A DNA stretch of 35,545 bases from a virus. This document shows, piece after piece, positions 24,870 to 31,933 of this stretch. The stretch's first letter is position 1. Every line of letters begins with the position of its first letter. The stretch spans positions 1 through 35,545 of the IMG/VR virus record IMGVR_UViG_3300025071_000022; one strand, 5' to 3'. Position numbers and translations under genes: made by a program. Below the pieces are notes generated by a model. It worked only from the letters and a program-made list of their open reading frames with translations, was not told the DNA's origin and did no database searches.

Positions 24870-26895
24870 GCCAATTCTTTCCACTTTTTATTTCAAAGTC
24901 TAAAGGTACATTAAGTTCACAATCAAATCTATCCTTTAGTGATTCTTTTATACTAGAAAAACCTTTGTTAAGGACCTCTATGGCTTGATTATATTCATCT
25001 GGATGAACATCTAGTATCACAGAATCATGTACAGTATTAATTAATAGTGTCTTCATATTGTTTTCTTTCAATATCTTCCATACATTAATACAGGCTATAG
25101 GAACTATATCTGCGGTGGCAAATCCTTGAACAGGATAGTTCTTAATCTCAGTAGATTGACTATAGAAGTACTCCTTAATAGTACCATTCCAACTCCTTCT
25201 TATATGAGGAAAATAATATTCTCTACCACTAGGTAGTTTTACTATTTTACTTTTAAATGCTCTCTCTAGTAGATAACGATGCCACTCTGCAATTCCTTGA
25301 TACTTTTCTAAGAACTTTTTATAATACTCTACCTCTTTTTCCTTTCCCATCATCCCTCCATAAAGAGGTTTAAATGTGTGAGCCTTTGCCTCTTGTCTTG
25401 AACACCCAATAATATCCGCAGTATATTGGTGAACATCAACTCCGTTTTCAATATCTTTCATGCCCTGTTTGTCTTGGGCCAAGAATACTGCAGTTCTAAA
25501 TTCTAATTGTGCAAAGTCTACTTCGACTATGCTACCCTTATAAAATCTAGAAGTGACGGCTCTCTTAATAGGAAACTTATCACCTCTTGGCATATTTTGG
25601 AAGTTAGGTTTGGAACTAGATAGTCTTCCTGTAGTAGTTACATGCTGATTAAATGAGGGATGAAGTATATTATCTCCCCTTGTATTATCTTTAATACCTG
25701 TTATAAAAGTATTAAGATAAGTTGATACTGCACTATATCTTATAATAGAATCTACAAATTCTTTTAACAGACCCTCTGAAAGCATAGATATCTTTTCTAG
25801 TGTACCTCTATCTGTTTTAAATCCACCTTGAGAAACATCTTGTACACGTTTAGTTTTGTAACCGAATCCGGCCTTGGCTTCTGTTTCTGTATATACTACA
25901 CCTTCTTTATTACATTTATGACATATATTAAGCCTCTTAGAAATCGTACCATCACTATTATTTTTTCTAATATACCCTAGTCCTTTACAGGAACTACACT
26001 GCTCTGCTATAGTTTTATATATAACATCTGTATACTTAAGAACATAATGTTCAAATTGTTTTTCAGTAAGTATGGGTCTCCTCTTTTTTTTATGTGTTTC
26101 TTTATTTAAACCTATATTAAATAGTTCTACCCAAAAGGATTTGTCTTGCACCTTTCTAGAATAAATTACTTTAGATAAGTCTTCAGTAGATGACAGATTA
26201 ATTTTGGTGTCACCCATAACAATGGCTACAATCTTATCTACTTTGTTTTTAATCCTGTAGTATTCTGCCTCCAATTCTTTTTCTACAACACCTAATTCTT
26301 CAAGGTCCACATAGTTTCCATTGGATTCCATATCAATGAGAACTTTTAAAAATTCATTCATTAAATCCCTAGTAGGAATTAGTTTACTATTGGCATGGTT
26401 ATCAAAAGATTCCATTTGTGAATCATATAATTCTTTAGTTATCTTAACATCTTGTATACCATAATCTCTTAACTGCTCAAAAGGAATCTCATCTATGTTA
26501 TACCCTTTGTTCATATAAGTTTCTAATACATCAAACTTTGAACTTATGTTTCTTCTTTGACAACACGCTTTTAAAGATACAGATTTCTTCTCACCCCTTT
26601 TAATAATGTATTCCCCTATCATTGTATCATATAAATTACCACCATAAGTAAACCCACATTGATAAAGCCATGACATATCAAACTTTAAATTGTGGCCTAT
26701 AACTAACTCTGATTTATCTAGTATCTCTTGAACTGCTTTTCTATTAGCTATGGTATCTATATCCTGTAAATCTTTATGATGAAAGAAATAGTATTCGTCA
26801 TTGATACCCACACTTACTAATCTATTATCCGGATTAAAAGGTGAAGGGTCTCCTTCTTTTGAAAATGTTGTTTCTACATCTAATACTGTTATCAT
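24847..26895 (-). CDS. polA: DNA polymerase, family A, with 3'-5' exonuclease domain
   Basis: 682 aa. Exonuclease motifs: LDVET (5-9, D6/E8), HNLKFD (68-73), YGIQDVKIT (145-153). Polymerase motifs: TTGRLSSSKPNFQNMP (421-436), motif A VEVDFAQLEFR (D460), motif B RQEAKAHTFKPLYG (500-513), motif C NTVHDSVILDV (H623-D624). The residue equivalent to E. coli F762 is Phe (F508), and motif C has HDS instead of HDE. Residues 300-328 hold CxxCxGxG ... CxxC, a zinc-ribbon-like insert not part of the standard fold. No 5'-3' exonuclease domain. Starts directly after the helicase stop with AAGGA 6 bases ahead. Replicates the phage genome. Confidence 0.95.
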   Translation of the reverse strand: MITVLDVETTFSKEGDPSPFNPDNRLVSVGINDEYYFFHHKDLQDIDTIANRKAVQEILDKSELVIGHNLKFDMSWLYQCGFTYGGNLYDTMIGEYIIKRGEKKSVSLKACCQRRNISSKFDVLETYMNKGYNIDEIPFEQLRDYGIQDVKITKELYDSQMESFDNHANSKLIPTRDLMNEFLKVLIDMESNGNYVDLEELGVVEKELEAEYYRIKNKVDKIVAIVMGDTKINLSSTEDLSKVIYSRKVQDKSFWVELFNIGLNKETHKKKRRPILTEKQFEHYVLKYTDVIYKTIAEQCSSCKGLGYIRKNNSDGTISKRLNICHKCNKEGVVYTETEAKAGFGYKTKRVQDVSQGGFKTDRGTLEKISMLSEGLLKEFVDSIIRYSAVSTYLNTFITGIKDNTRGDNILHPSFNQHVTTTGRLSSSKPNFQNMPRGDKFPIKRAVTSRFYKGSIVEVDFAQLEFRTAVFLAQDKQGMKDIENGVDVHQYTADIIGCSRQEAKAHTFKPLYGGMMGKEKEVEYYKKFLEKYQGIAEWHRYLLERAFKSKIVKLPSGREYYFPHIRRSWNGTIKEYFYSQSTEIKNYPVQGFATADIVPIACINVWKILKENNMKTLLINTVHDSVILDVHPDEYNQAIEVLNKGFSSIKESLKDRFDCELNVPLDFEIKSGKNWLDLSTEL

Positions 26896-28146
26896 CTATT
26901 TCCTTTCTGCAAATCTTGATATTGTAGGTCTTAGTATTACTTCAAACTCTTTATGGTTTCCTGTTAGTTTATTTTTAGACAGTGTAACAAATCTAACACA
27001 ATCATCCATAAAGTTTTCTTCTTCATCCTCTTTACCTATACCTAAAATGATATCAGCTTCCGCAGCTTTACCTGTCTTAGAATTTTCCATTGTACTAAAC
27101 GTCACCCTTGACCTACCCTGTGCCTCTGCTGAAGCTTGAGACATTCCAATCACTAGTATGTTATGACGTTTGGCCAACTCTCTTGATTGGGTGTAGACTT
27201 CTCTTAGCTTTTCATGGGTAGCATTGTATTTACCTGCCACATTTATCTTATCTAATTGGTCGATGATTAGTATATCTACATCATTAGTAGAACAATACTC
27301 ATCTAAATCATCCATAGTTTTTCCCACACAATCAAAGTTATCTATATAGGTACTGATTGTGGCCCATTTTTCTTTAGCAATATCTCTACTACCATTAAGA
27401 ATACTACTTCTCTCTAAACCAGTAGATGAATTTAATAATCTCATCTGAGTTCTGATAGCAGGTTCTTCATTGGCAAAGATAGAAACTTTCTTTTGTTGCC
27501 ATGCAAAGCCTCCAGTAGATGCCACTAAGCTAACCCAAAACGCAGTCTTACCTGTTTCGGGCCTAGCAATAATCACCATAAAGTTACCCCGACCAATACC
27601 ATTAGTAGCAGTCTGTAAAGAAGGAAGGTTAAATTTAAACTCTCCCTGCTCTTGTAATGCTTCTATAATCTTATCTACATCTTTAGTGACTGCTTCGCTT
27701 TCTTGTTGTGTCTGTTCTTCATCTATATTGGCCATAAACTTTTCTACTTGTTTAAGACTAGTGCTACTAGGATTATTAGATATATCTAAACATATTCTTG
27801 CTAACTCATCTGCTTTTTTGATTCTATACATAGACTTCAAAGCGGTAGCAACAACATCATCACTAGGTTCTTCTTGTCTTTCTACGCTATCTATTAGTTC
27901 ATGTATACTCTTTTGAGAAGCATAGCTAGTATTAGGATAGTAAGTATTAAAGTAAGCCAACTTTAAATCACTAAAGTTTATTTGTGTAATATTAGGATTG
28001 TCTCTATATGTATTACTTATTGTTTTATATATTTCTCTAGCACCATTTTGAAATATAGATATATCTATTTCTGATTTTAGTTTATCATATTTTTCTTTTG
28101 TTAATAGTGTTCTAAGTATATATAATCTTAGGTTGCCTGTTTCCAT
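26896..28146 (-). CDS. Replicative DnaB/gp4-like DNA helicase
   Basis: 416 aa. RecA-fold C-terminal domain: Walker A ARPETGKTAF (194-203, DnaB style), NEE (226-228), Walker B VDILIIDQLDKI (290-301), sensor GMSQASAEAQGRSR (334-347), and a late basic region LSKNKLTGN. The N-terminal 150 residues are helical, without a primase domain; priming comes from the separate gene at 29144. It should unwind DNA ahead of PolA as a hexamer. Abuts PolA with zero spacing and the lipoprotein gene at its start, all one operon. Confidence 0.9.
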   Translation of the reverse strand: METGNLRLYILRTLLTKEKYDKLKSEIDISIFQNGAREIYKTISNTYRDNPNITQINFSDLKLAYFNTYYPNTSYASQKSIHELIDSVERQEEPSDDVVATALKSMYRIKKADELARICLDISNNPSSTSLKQVEKFMANIDEEQTQQESEAVTKDVDKIIEALQEQGEFKFNLPSLQTATNGIGRGNFMVIIARPETGKTAFWVSLVASTGGFAWQQKKVSIFANEEPAIRTQMRLLNSSTGLERSSILNGSRDIAKEKWATISTYIDNFDCVGKTMDDLDEYCSTNDVDILIIDQLDKINVAGKYNATHEKLREVYTQSRELAKRHNILVIGMSQASAEAQGRSRVTFSTMENSKTGKAAEADIILGIGKEDEEENFMDDCVRFVTLSKNKLTGNHKEFEVILRPTISRFAERK

Positions 28147-28380
28147 TCATTGACTTTCTGTGTTAATTTCCACTTGTAGTTCCAAAAGTTTTAGTTCCAT
28201 TCTTCTTTTAGCGTCTTCTAAGGGCGTCAACTCTTGCTCATCTTCTAAATCTTTTACTACTATCTTCTCATTACTTAAAGTCACAGGGTTATCTACAATA
28301 CCGCTTTCTATTTTTTTATCTTGTGTGACCTTAAATGAACAACTCGATAATAATAATAGTATAATAATTTTATTCAACAT
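28147..28380 (-). CDS. Small predicted lipoprotein
   Basis: 77 aa. N-terminus MLNKIIILLLLSSCSFK is a lipoprotein signal with lipobox LSSC (Cys14 would be lipidated). The mature part is charged and Glu/Lys/Leu-rich (EQELTPLEDAKRRMELKLLE), likely one helix. It lies between replication genes, touching the helicase start with no gap and overlapping the upstream gene by 11 bases. Early-expressed phage lipoproteins can block superinfection, but a misplaced outer spanin is another possibility. Function is inference. Confidence 0.7.
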   Translation of the reverse strand: MLNKIIILLLLSSCSFKVTQDKKIESGIVDNPVTLSNEKIVVKDLEDEQELTPLEDAKRRMELKLLELQVEINTESQ

Positions 28381-28561
28381 AATCTTCTTCTTCTATTCTA
28401 ACATACATTCTCTCAATGTCAAGGGGTATTCCAAATTCTTTTTGAAAAGATTCAGATACTCTTTTATTACAAGTTTCATCTATATCAGATACATTTCCGG
28501 CCACCTCAATTTCATAAGGTACCTCTACAGTCACAGTCATTAAGTGTTTCTTGCCAAACAT
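28370..28561 (-). CDS. Small acidic early protein, unknown
   Basis: 63 aa with AAAGGGA 5 bases before ATG. Sequence begins MFGKKHLMTVTVEVPYEIEV and ends acidic (VRIEEEDYVE). Probable small alpha/beta fold. Overlaps the lipoprotein gene by 11 bases. No family recognised. Confidence 0.6.
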   Translation of the reverse strand: MFGKKHLMTVTVEVPYEIEVAGNVSDIDETCNKRVSESFQKEFGIPLDIERMYVRIEEEDYVE

Positions 28562-28572
28562 ATTGTCCCTTT

Positions 28573-29073
28573 CTATGTGTATTTATTTGTCTTAAAGTAT
28601 TCTTCATACTGGTTCTTAGTGTAGTCTACATGCTGTTTTTCTAAGTTAACAGCATATTTTTTTGCCAATGCAAAACTATCAAATATTCTTTTTCTTTCTT
28701 TGAAGTATAAAATAGCACCTGTATTAGAACGTACATATCTAGGTATTTTCATTTTATACTTTAGTCTATTACTAGTTCTTGGCATAAAAGATTTTATCTT
28801 TATGAAATCCTGTGTGTATATTGGCATAACATAAATCTTAGAATCAATAGTTTCTGTTATAGTATTTAGTTTATTTATTAATCTAACTCCGTCTCTTAAA
28901 CCTAAGATATTATTCTTGGAAGCTTTAGGATTTTCTTTATCAGAATAATTATCTCTATTCTTGGCCCAAAAAGCTTTTATCTTATCACTTTGAGCAAATC
29001 TACCCTTAATACTTTTTCTAGTATTACCTTTTCTTTGGTATTCAAAATTATATATGAGTGGCTGTGTTCTCAT
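28573..29073 (-). CDS. Basic early protein, unknown (possible nucleic-acid binder)
   Basis: 166 aa, strongly basic (FEYQRKGNTRKSIKGRFAQS; PRTSNRLKYKMKIPRYVRSN). Has a conserved-looking start with GRFAQSDKIKAFWAKNRDN. No cysteines or membrane segment. Its ATG shares an A with the stop of the 30-aa membrane peptide (TAATG). It sits between primase and helicase genes, so a replication or recombination accessory role is plausible. Not recognised. Confidence 0.6.
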   Translation of the reverse strand: MRTQPLIYNFEYQRKGNTRKSIKGRFAQSDKIKAFWAKNRDNYSDKENPKASKNNILGLRDGVRLINKLNTITETIDSKIYVMPIYTQDFIKIKSFMPRTSNRLKYKMKIPRYVRSNTGAILYFKERKRIFDSFALAKKYAVNLEKQHVDYTKNQYEEYFKTNKYT

Positions 29074-29165
29074 TATAAATATGGATTAGGTAAGTTTGCT
29101 ACTAAATAAATTAGAAACGCAACCACAATAGTTATTGATATAATTAAGGCCGTAAAGTCTCGCAT
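29073..29165 (-). CDS. 30-aa single-TM microprotein
   Basis: ATG 29165 with GGGGGA 7 bases upstream; TAA at 29073-29075 overlaps the next ATG as TAATG. The peptide begins MRDFTALIISITIVVAFLIY and ends LVANLPNPYL, so nearly its whole length is one membrane helix. It starts 22 bases inside the primase gene. A short membrane peptide made with the primase could act on the host inner membrane; function unknown. Confidence 0.55.
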   Translation of the reverse strand: MRDFTALIISITIVVAFLIYLVANLPNPYL

Positions 29166-29935
29166 AATTTATTCCCCCATTCTTTTAATTCTTCTACTGT
29201 TAACCATTTTAAATCTTTGTCTATCATTTTAATTTGTGTAGGAATGATATGTGATAAACAATCTCTTAACTTAAAACTTTTATCTGTTGCGTCTCTATCT
29301 AAACAGATATACGCACTATCTATTCTATCAACTATCGGTGACACAAAGTTATTGGGTATACTTGTACCCATAAGTGCCACCCCTGTAAATCCGGCAAGTG
29401 CAACCTTACATGCTGATATAGAATCTTCTACTATAAGACCTATATATTTATTTGTACCTACAATAAATGGGACAGGGGGAGTGCCATACTTATACCACTT
29501 AGGCGTAGAATTAGATAATGCTCTACCTACTGCACCCACCACCTGTCCGTCTTCCTCTATCAAGAATACTAATCTATTTTGTTTTACATCATACATTAAT
29601 CTTGCTTCAGTATCTTGTATACCGAAACTCTCTATATAATCTCTTGCTTTATTATTACCAAACACAGTCACAAAATGTTTCGGTATGACAAACTCTTTAG
29701 AAGGTTCATCGTATGAAGGGCTTAAAAATTTATCCAAATCTTCTGCTCGAAGTTCAGAATCTGTCATACCTTTTGCCGTACAATTAGCATGAAAACAATT
29801 CCATACCAATCTCCCATTCTCATGTCTTACAGATAAAGTATTTCTATTCAAACAAAACACACAGTCCCCTCGATAGGATTGACCACTTCCTATGTTGAGG
29901 TCTTTGATTTTGTCTAATTGATATCTATAATCCAT
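29144..29935 (-). CDS. DNA primase (zinc ribbon + TOPRIM)
   Basis: 263 aa. Zinc-ribbon cysteines 25, 28, 47 and 52 (CVFC ... CFHANC) at the N-terminus. TOPRIM motifs: GLIVEDSISACKVA (166-179, E170) and AYICLDRDATDKS (208-220, DxD at 213/215). Shorter than DnaG and lacking a helicase part, so it is a stand-alone phage primase making RNA primers for PolA. No ribosome binding site precedes the ATG; instead a promoter places transcription start within a base of the ATG, so the message should be leaderless. First gene of the replication operon. Confidence 0.9.
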   Translation of the reverse strand: MDYRYQLDKIKDLNIGSGQSYRGDCVFCLNRNTLSVRHENGRLVWNCFHANCTAKGMTDSELRAEDLDKFLSPSYDEPSKEFVIPKHFVTVFGNNKARDYIESFGIQDTEARLMYDVKQNRLVFLIEEDGQVVGAVGRALSNSTPKWYKYGTPPVPFIVGTNKYIGLIVEDSISACKVALAGFTGVALMGTSIPNNFVSPIVDRIDSAYICLDRDATDKSFKLRDCLSHIIPTQIKMIDKDLKWLTVEELKEWGNKLCETLRP

Positions 29936-29942
29936 ACTTAAC

Positions 29943-29970
29943 AGTATACACTAATTAATTCTATTGTCAA
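29943..29970 (-). promoter_or_regulatory. sigma70-type promoter giving a leaderless primase message
   Basis: On the - strand TTGACA (29970-29965), 16-base spacer, TATACT (29948-29943). The predicted start is 29936 or 29935, the A of the primase ATG being 29935. The sequence between -10 and ATG is GTTAAGT, without a Shine-Dalgarno. Confidence 0.7.
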
Positions 29971-29991
29971 GAAAAAAATAGTTATTGACAA
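29964..29991. repeat. Inverted repeat over the primase promoter -35
   Basis: TTGTCAA (29964-29970) and TTGACAA (29985-29991) are exact reverse complements separated by 14 bases. One arm is the -35 box of the primase promoter, so it could be an operator, or simply a second outward -35 element. Confidence 0.45.
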
Positions 29992-30021
29992 ATTGAAAAA
30001 AATATGTTAACATATAATTGT

Positions 30022-30046
30022 CTACGGGGGTTATATATACCTGTAG
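30022..30046. terminator. Hairpin between the 67-aa gene and primase
   Basis: CTACGGG (30022-30028) pairs with CCTGTAG (30040-30046) with one wobble and an AT-rich loop, directly after the stop of the 67-aa gene on the - strand. There is no T run on either side, so termination is uncertain; it may be an RNA processing or stability element. Confidence 0.35.
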
Positions 30047-30050
30047 AAAT

Positions 30051-30254
30051 CTATTCATCATCTAATTTCTTAGTAGGTTCTGCACTAAGAATCATTCTAT
30101 CAAAGTCTGTATCATACAAATCAGAAGTTAAACCCTCTAATAAATAGTTCTCTTGTGCTTCTAGTTCTGTATTGGCTCTGACATAATACTTTCTAGTTCT
30201 GTTTTCTTTGACTATTACTGTCCACATTTTAGGCATATCTATAATTTTTGTCAT
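30051..30254 (-). CDS. Small early protein, unknown
   Basis: 67 aa. The core WTVIVKENRTRKYYVRANTE followed by LEAQENYLLEG resembles small alpha/beta phage proteins with a 'V.A....EA...' plan; the 60-aa protein at 30770 shows the same layout (YIINAPTQDEAIDSIKK). The two may be distant paralogues. The acidic tail ends TKKLDDE. Function unknown. Confidence 0.6.
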   Translation of the reverse strand: MTKIIDMPKMWTVIVKENRTRKYYVRANTELEAQENYLLEGLTSDLYDTDFDRMILSAEPTKKLDDE

Positions 30255-30489
30255 TTCTTTTGTATTCCTCCACTGCGTCTATTACCCCATGAAAATCCTC
30301 GTACATAACTTCTATCTCATCATCTGTTATTTGTGGGTATATCTTATCCATTTCTTCTTCATCTTCTAACCATTCTCCATGGCCTTCGCATACTTCGCAT
30401 TCATCTATCTCATCATTCTTATTCCCCCAAGGTATATAACCTTTACCTTCACATTCGGGACAGTTAATCGTTTTTTTCATCTTCACCAT
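30229..30489 (-). CDS. Small zinc-finger protein, DnaJ-like CxxCxGxG motifs
   Basis: 86 aa from ATG 30489 (GAGGAGGAG just upstream); ATG 30480 is a possible alternative. Contains CPECEGKGYIPWG and CEVCEGHGEW, two CxxCxGxG units as in the DnaJ cysteine-rich domain, so it should bind one zinc. The rest is strongly acidic (EDEEEMDKIYPQITDDEIEV). Possibly an adaptor that binds a host protein. Similar cysteine units occur inside the PolA of this genome. Confidence 0.7.
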   Translation of the reverse strand: MVKMKKTINCPECEGKGYIPWGNKNDEIDECEVCEGHGEWLEDEEEMDKIYPQITDDEIEVMYEDFHGVIDAVEEYKRNDKNYRYA

Positions 30490-30622
30490 GCTCCTCCTCT
30501 ATACTGTCTAAATAATTATCTACATCTTTAAAATAGTAATCCTCTAATTCAGATAACCATTCTTTATCACCATTATTCCAAGTTATTCTAATATCATAAC
30601 CTGTTATATTTGTCTTTTTCAT
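30464..30622 (-). CDS. Small acidic protein, unknown
   Basis: 52 aa from ATG 30622 to TAA 30464 (MKKTNITGYDIRITWNNGDK; EWLSELEDYYFKDVDNYLDS, then an acidic tail). The last codons contain the GAGGAGGAG that serves as ribosome binding site for the next gene. It overlaps the zinc-ribbon gene by 29 bases and the DnaJ-finger gene by 26. Not recognised. Confidence 0.6.
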   Translation of the reverse strand: MKKTNITGYDIRITWNNGDKEWLSELEDYYFKDVDNYLDSIEEEHGEDEKND

Positions 30623-30773
30623 TCTCTACTTCCTTTCTTTCATGATAACATTCTACCATACTTTCACACTTAGGGCAAGTTAATATTGTTAATATTTTAA
30701 AGTATTCGTTTTCATCTTCTAAATCATAATCATTACTCCATATTAACTCATTGCCACAACTCCAACAATTCAT
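30594..30773 (-). CDS. Small four-Cys zinc-ribbon protein
   Basis: 59 aa from ATG 30773, overlapping the preceding stop as ATGA. Cys pairs CWSC (3-6) and CPKC (33-36) with an acidic linker form a zinc ribbon; 'MNCW(S/H)CGNEL' followed by 'LTCPKC' is a common small phage protein in my memory. Likely a nucleic-acid or host-protein binder. Second gene of the leaderless operon starting at 30952. Confidence 0.7.
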   Translation of the reverse strand: MNCWSCGNELIWSNDYDLEDENEYFKILTILTCPKCESMVECYHERKEVENEKDKYNRL

Positions 30774-30952
30774 ATTAATTCCTTCACCTTCTTTATTCTA
30801 ACATATTTCCTACTAAAGTCAATAGTATATATCTGATTAGTCTTGCCTTTCATAGCTTTTTTTATACTATCTATTGCCTCATCTTGTGTGGGGGCATTGA
30901 TTATATAGTGATTCACTTCTAACCTATGCCCATATACTTTATACTTTGCCAT
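30770..30952 (-). CDS. Small early protein with leaderless start
   Basis: 60 aa, basic (MAKYKVYGHRLEVNHYIINA ... KYVRIKKVKELI). Predicted transcription start falls exactly on the ATG. Compact alpha/beta layout similar to the 67-aa protein at 30051. It heads a run of five small genes (30952 down to 30051) and is divergent from the + strand mini-operon at 31107. Function unknown. Confidence 0.65.
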   Translation of the reverse strand: MAKYKVYGHRLEVNHYIINAPTQDEAIDSIKKAMKGKTNQIYTIDFSRKYVRIKKVKELI

Positions 30953-30958
30953 ACTTCT

Positions 30959-30987
30959 ATTATCTCAAATTAGTATGCCCATGTCAA
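30959..30987 (-). promoter_or_regulatory. Strong sigma70-type promoter, leaderless start at 30952
   Basis: On the - strand TTGACA (30987-30982), 17-base spacer, GATAAT (30964-30959) with TGA just ahead (extended -10). Counting from -7, +1 is 30952, the A of the ATG. Confidence 0.75.
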
Positions 30988-31055
30988 CAACTATTTTAAA
31001 CTAATTGGTAATAAATTATTACTTAAAATGCATATCTGTTACTCAATCTTAGCAC
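30988..31055. promoter_or_regulatory. Divergent control region between leaderless gene and + strand mini-operon
   Basis: The 68 bases between the two -35 boxes are AT-rich and hold a 15-base palindrome (31008-31022). No gene is visible. It is the natural place for a shared operator controlling both directions. Confidence 0.5.
31008..31022. repeat. 15-bp palindrome between divergent promoters
   Basis: GTAATAA, one central A, TTATTAC: perfect 7-base arms. It lies 20 bases from one -35 box and 33 from the other. Confidence 0.55.
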
Positions 31056-31083
31056 TTGTAAAAACCCTGTAATCCTTTACAAT
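31056..31083 (+). promoter_or_regulatory. sigma70-type promoter of the + strand mini-operon
   Basis: TTGTAA (31056-31061), 16-base spacer, TACAAT (31078-31083). Start predicted at about 31090, leaving a 17-base leader with GGAGGT. The boxes match consensus at 4/6 and 5/6. Confidence 0.6.
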
Positions 31084-31106
31084 AGAGGGTATATGGAGGT
31101 GAAATT

Positions 31107-31283
31107 ATGAATGTTTTTGGTGTTACTAAAAAATCTATCAACTTTTTTGTTAATATGTTTGATAGGCATATTACTAATGAGGATAATGTCAACAGATATG
31201 TCGAAGTCGAATACCCACAAAATGATTGGGAGTGGATTAAAGATAAACTTAAAGATGAAAAACAACTTAAAAAAATCGTATAG
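31107..31283 (+). CDS. 58-aa protein of the counter-oriented mini-operon
   Basis: ATG 31107 follows GGAGGT (31095-31100) at 6 bases. The protein begins MNVFGVTKKSINFFVNMFDR, continues VNRYVEVEYPQNDWEWIKDK and ends basic (LKKIV). Trp/Tyr-containing, helical, no Cys. It is on the + strand in a region where every other gene is on the - strand. The opposite strand also has long open frames here, but they lack ribosome binding sites. No family recognised; an early regulator or takeover peptide is possible. Confidence 0.65.
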   Translation: MNVFGVTKKSINFFVNMFDRHITNEDNVNRYVEVEYPQNDWEWIKDKLKDEKQLKKIV

Positions 31284-31298
31284 TACGGAGGTATAATT

Positions 31299-31361
31299 AT
31301 GAGAAAACCTATATTCGCAGGGCATATAAAACCGAACAATATAAGTAGAAAACCTAGATAA
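31299..31361 (+). CDS. 20-aa basic peptide of the counter-oriented mini-operon
   Basis: ATG 31299 follows GGAGGT (31287-31292) at exactly the same 6-base spacing as the gene before. It encodes MRKPIFAGHIKPNNISRKPR and stops at TAA 31359-31361. Strongly basic with 'RKP' at both ends. The perfect site and closing hairpin argue for real translation. Confidence 0.5.
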   Translation: MRKPIFAGHIKPNNISRKPR

Positions 31362-31409
31362 ACCGGTTTTAAGAGGCATACAGGGGGTAGTTATTACCCC
31401 TCATGTATG
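31360..31409. terminator. Palindrome and long hairpin closing the mini-operon
   Basis: A 10-base palindrome AAACCGGTTT (31360-31369) is followed by a hairpin: CATACA (31377-31382) and GGGGTA (31384-31389) pair with TACCCC (31395-31400) and TGTATG (31404-31409). It lies between convergent gene ends (31361 and 31416), so it may stop both transcripts, although neither side has a clear T run. Confidence 0.55.
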
Positions 31410-31415
31410 TTGTGT

Positions 31416-31631
31416 CTAGTGTAAAGTCCGGTTAATCATTTCTTCCGGCTCAAATTCAATCTCTAGTTCGTCTTCTTCAATAGCAAACATTTTCATAGCT
31501 TTCTCTTTACCATGTTTTTCTATCATTTTCTTGGCTCTGTCTGTTATCTCCCAACCACCCCAATCAGTTTTTTTAGCCCAACCTTTTTTTTCTAAGTCCA
31601 TTAATAACTTAATTAATTCTTCATCATCCAT
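31416..31631 (-). CDS. Small protein with winged-helix-like core
   Basis: 71 aa, TAATG-coupled to the preceding gene. Residues 4-40 (EELIKLLMDLEKKGWAKKTD, then WGGWEITDRAKKMIEKHG) look like a short helix-wing DNA-binding fold; the C-terminus is acidic (EEDELEIEFEPEEMINR). It could be a small transcriptional regulator. Last gene of the operon that starts at 33074. Confidence 0.55.
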   Translation of the reverse strand: MDDEELIKLLMDLEKKGWAKKTDWGGWEITDRAKKMIEKHGKEKAMKMFAIEEDELEIEFEPEEMINRTLH

Positions 31632-31933
31632 TATTCCTTACTACCTATTGTGTCAAGCTTTACTTGTGATTGTTTGTCGAAAGCTTCTGCCATTTCTACA
31701 TCTTTTGTATACTTATCCACATATTCTGCTTTAGCTTTTTGCATATGTGCTACTTCATCCATTGTCATATTAGATATTTTATTATTTAAATATTGATTTT
31801 TCTCCGCCCAATTATCTAATCTTTCTAAATATAATTGTTCCCTAATTCTTAGTTCCTTAGACTCTTCTCTTGCTTCTCGTAATTCTTGTTTAGCTTTTCT
31901 TAATTGTTGTTTTGCTTCTTCTATTGTGCTCAT
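31631..31933 (-). CDS. Coiled-coil early protein
   Basis: 100 aa, helical and highly charged: EAKQQLRKAKQELREAREES, then KELRIREQLYLERLDNWAEK. No Cys or membrane segment. It overlaps the preceding gene by 44 bases and is TAATG-coupled to the next. Probably an oligomerising small protein; function unknown. Confidence 0.6.
   Translation of the reverse strand: MSTIEEAKQQLRKAKQELREAREESKELRIREQLYLERLDNWAEKNQYLNNKISNMTMDEVAHMQKAKAEYVDKYTKDVEMAEAFDKQSQVKLDTIGSKE

Noticed and set aside
26801-27916. + strand frames of 112 and 148 aa opposite polymerase and helicase
   Set aside because: They are antisense of well-supported enzymes with intact motifs and have no start signals.
29985-30013. + strand promoter-like TTGACA-17-TAACAT
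   Set aside because: Weak -10 box and no + strand gene follows; the TTGACA is better explained as one arm of the inverted repeat over the primase promoter.
31049-31379. Two long - strand open frames (96 and 100 aa) over the mini-operon
   Set aside because: They lack ribosome binding sites, have improbable composition, and lie opposite two + strand frames with GGAGGT sites and a promoter.
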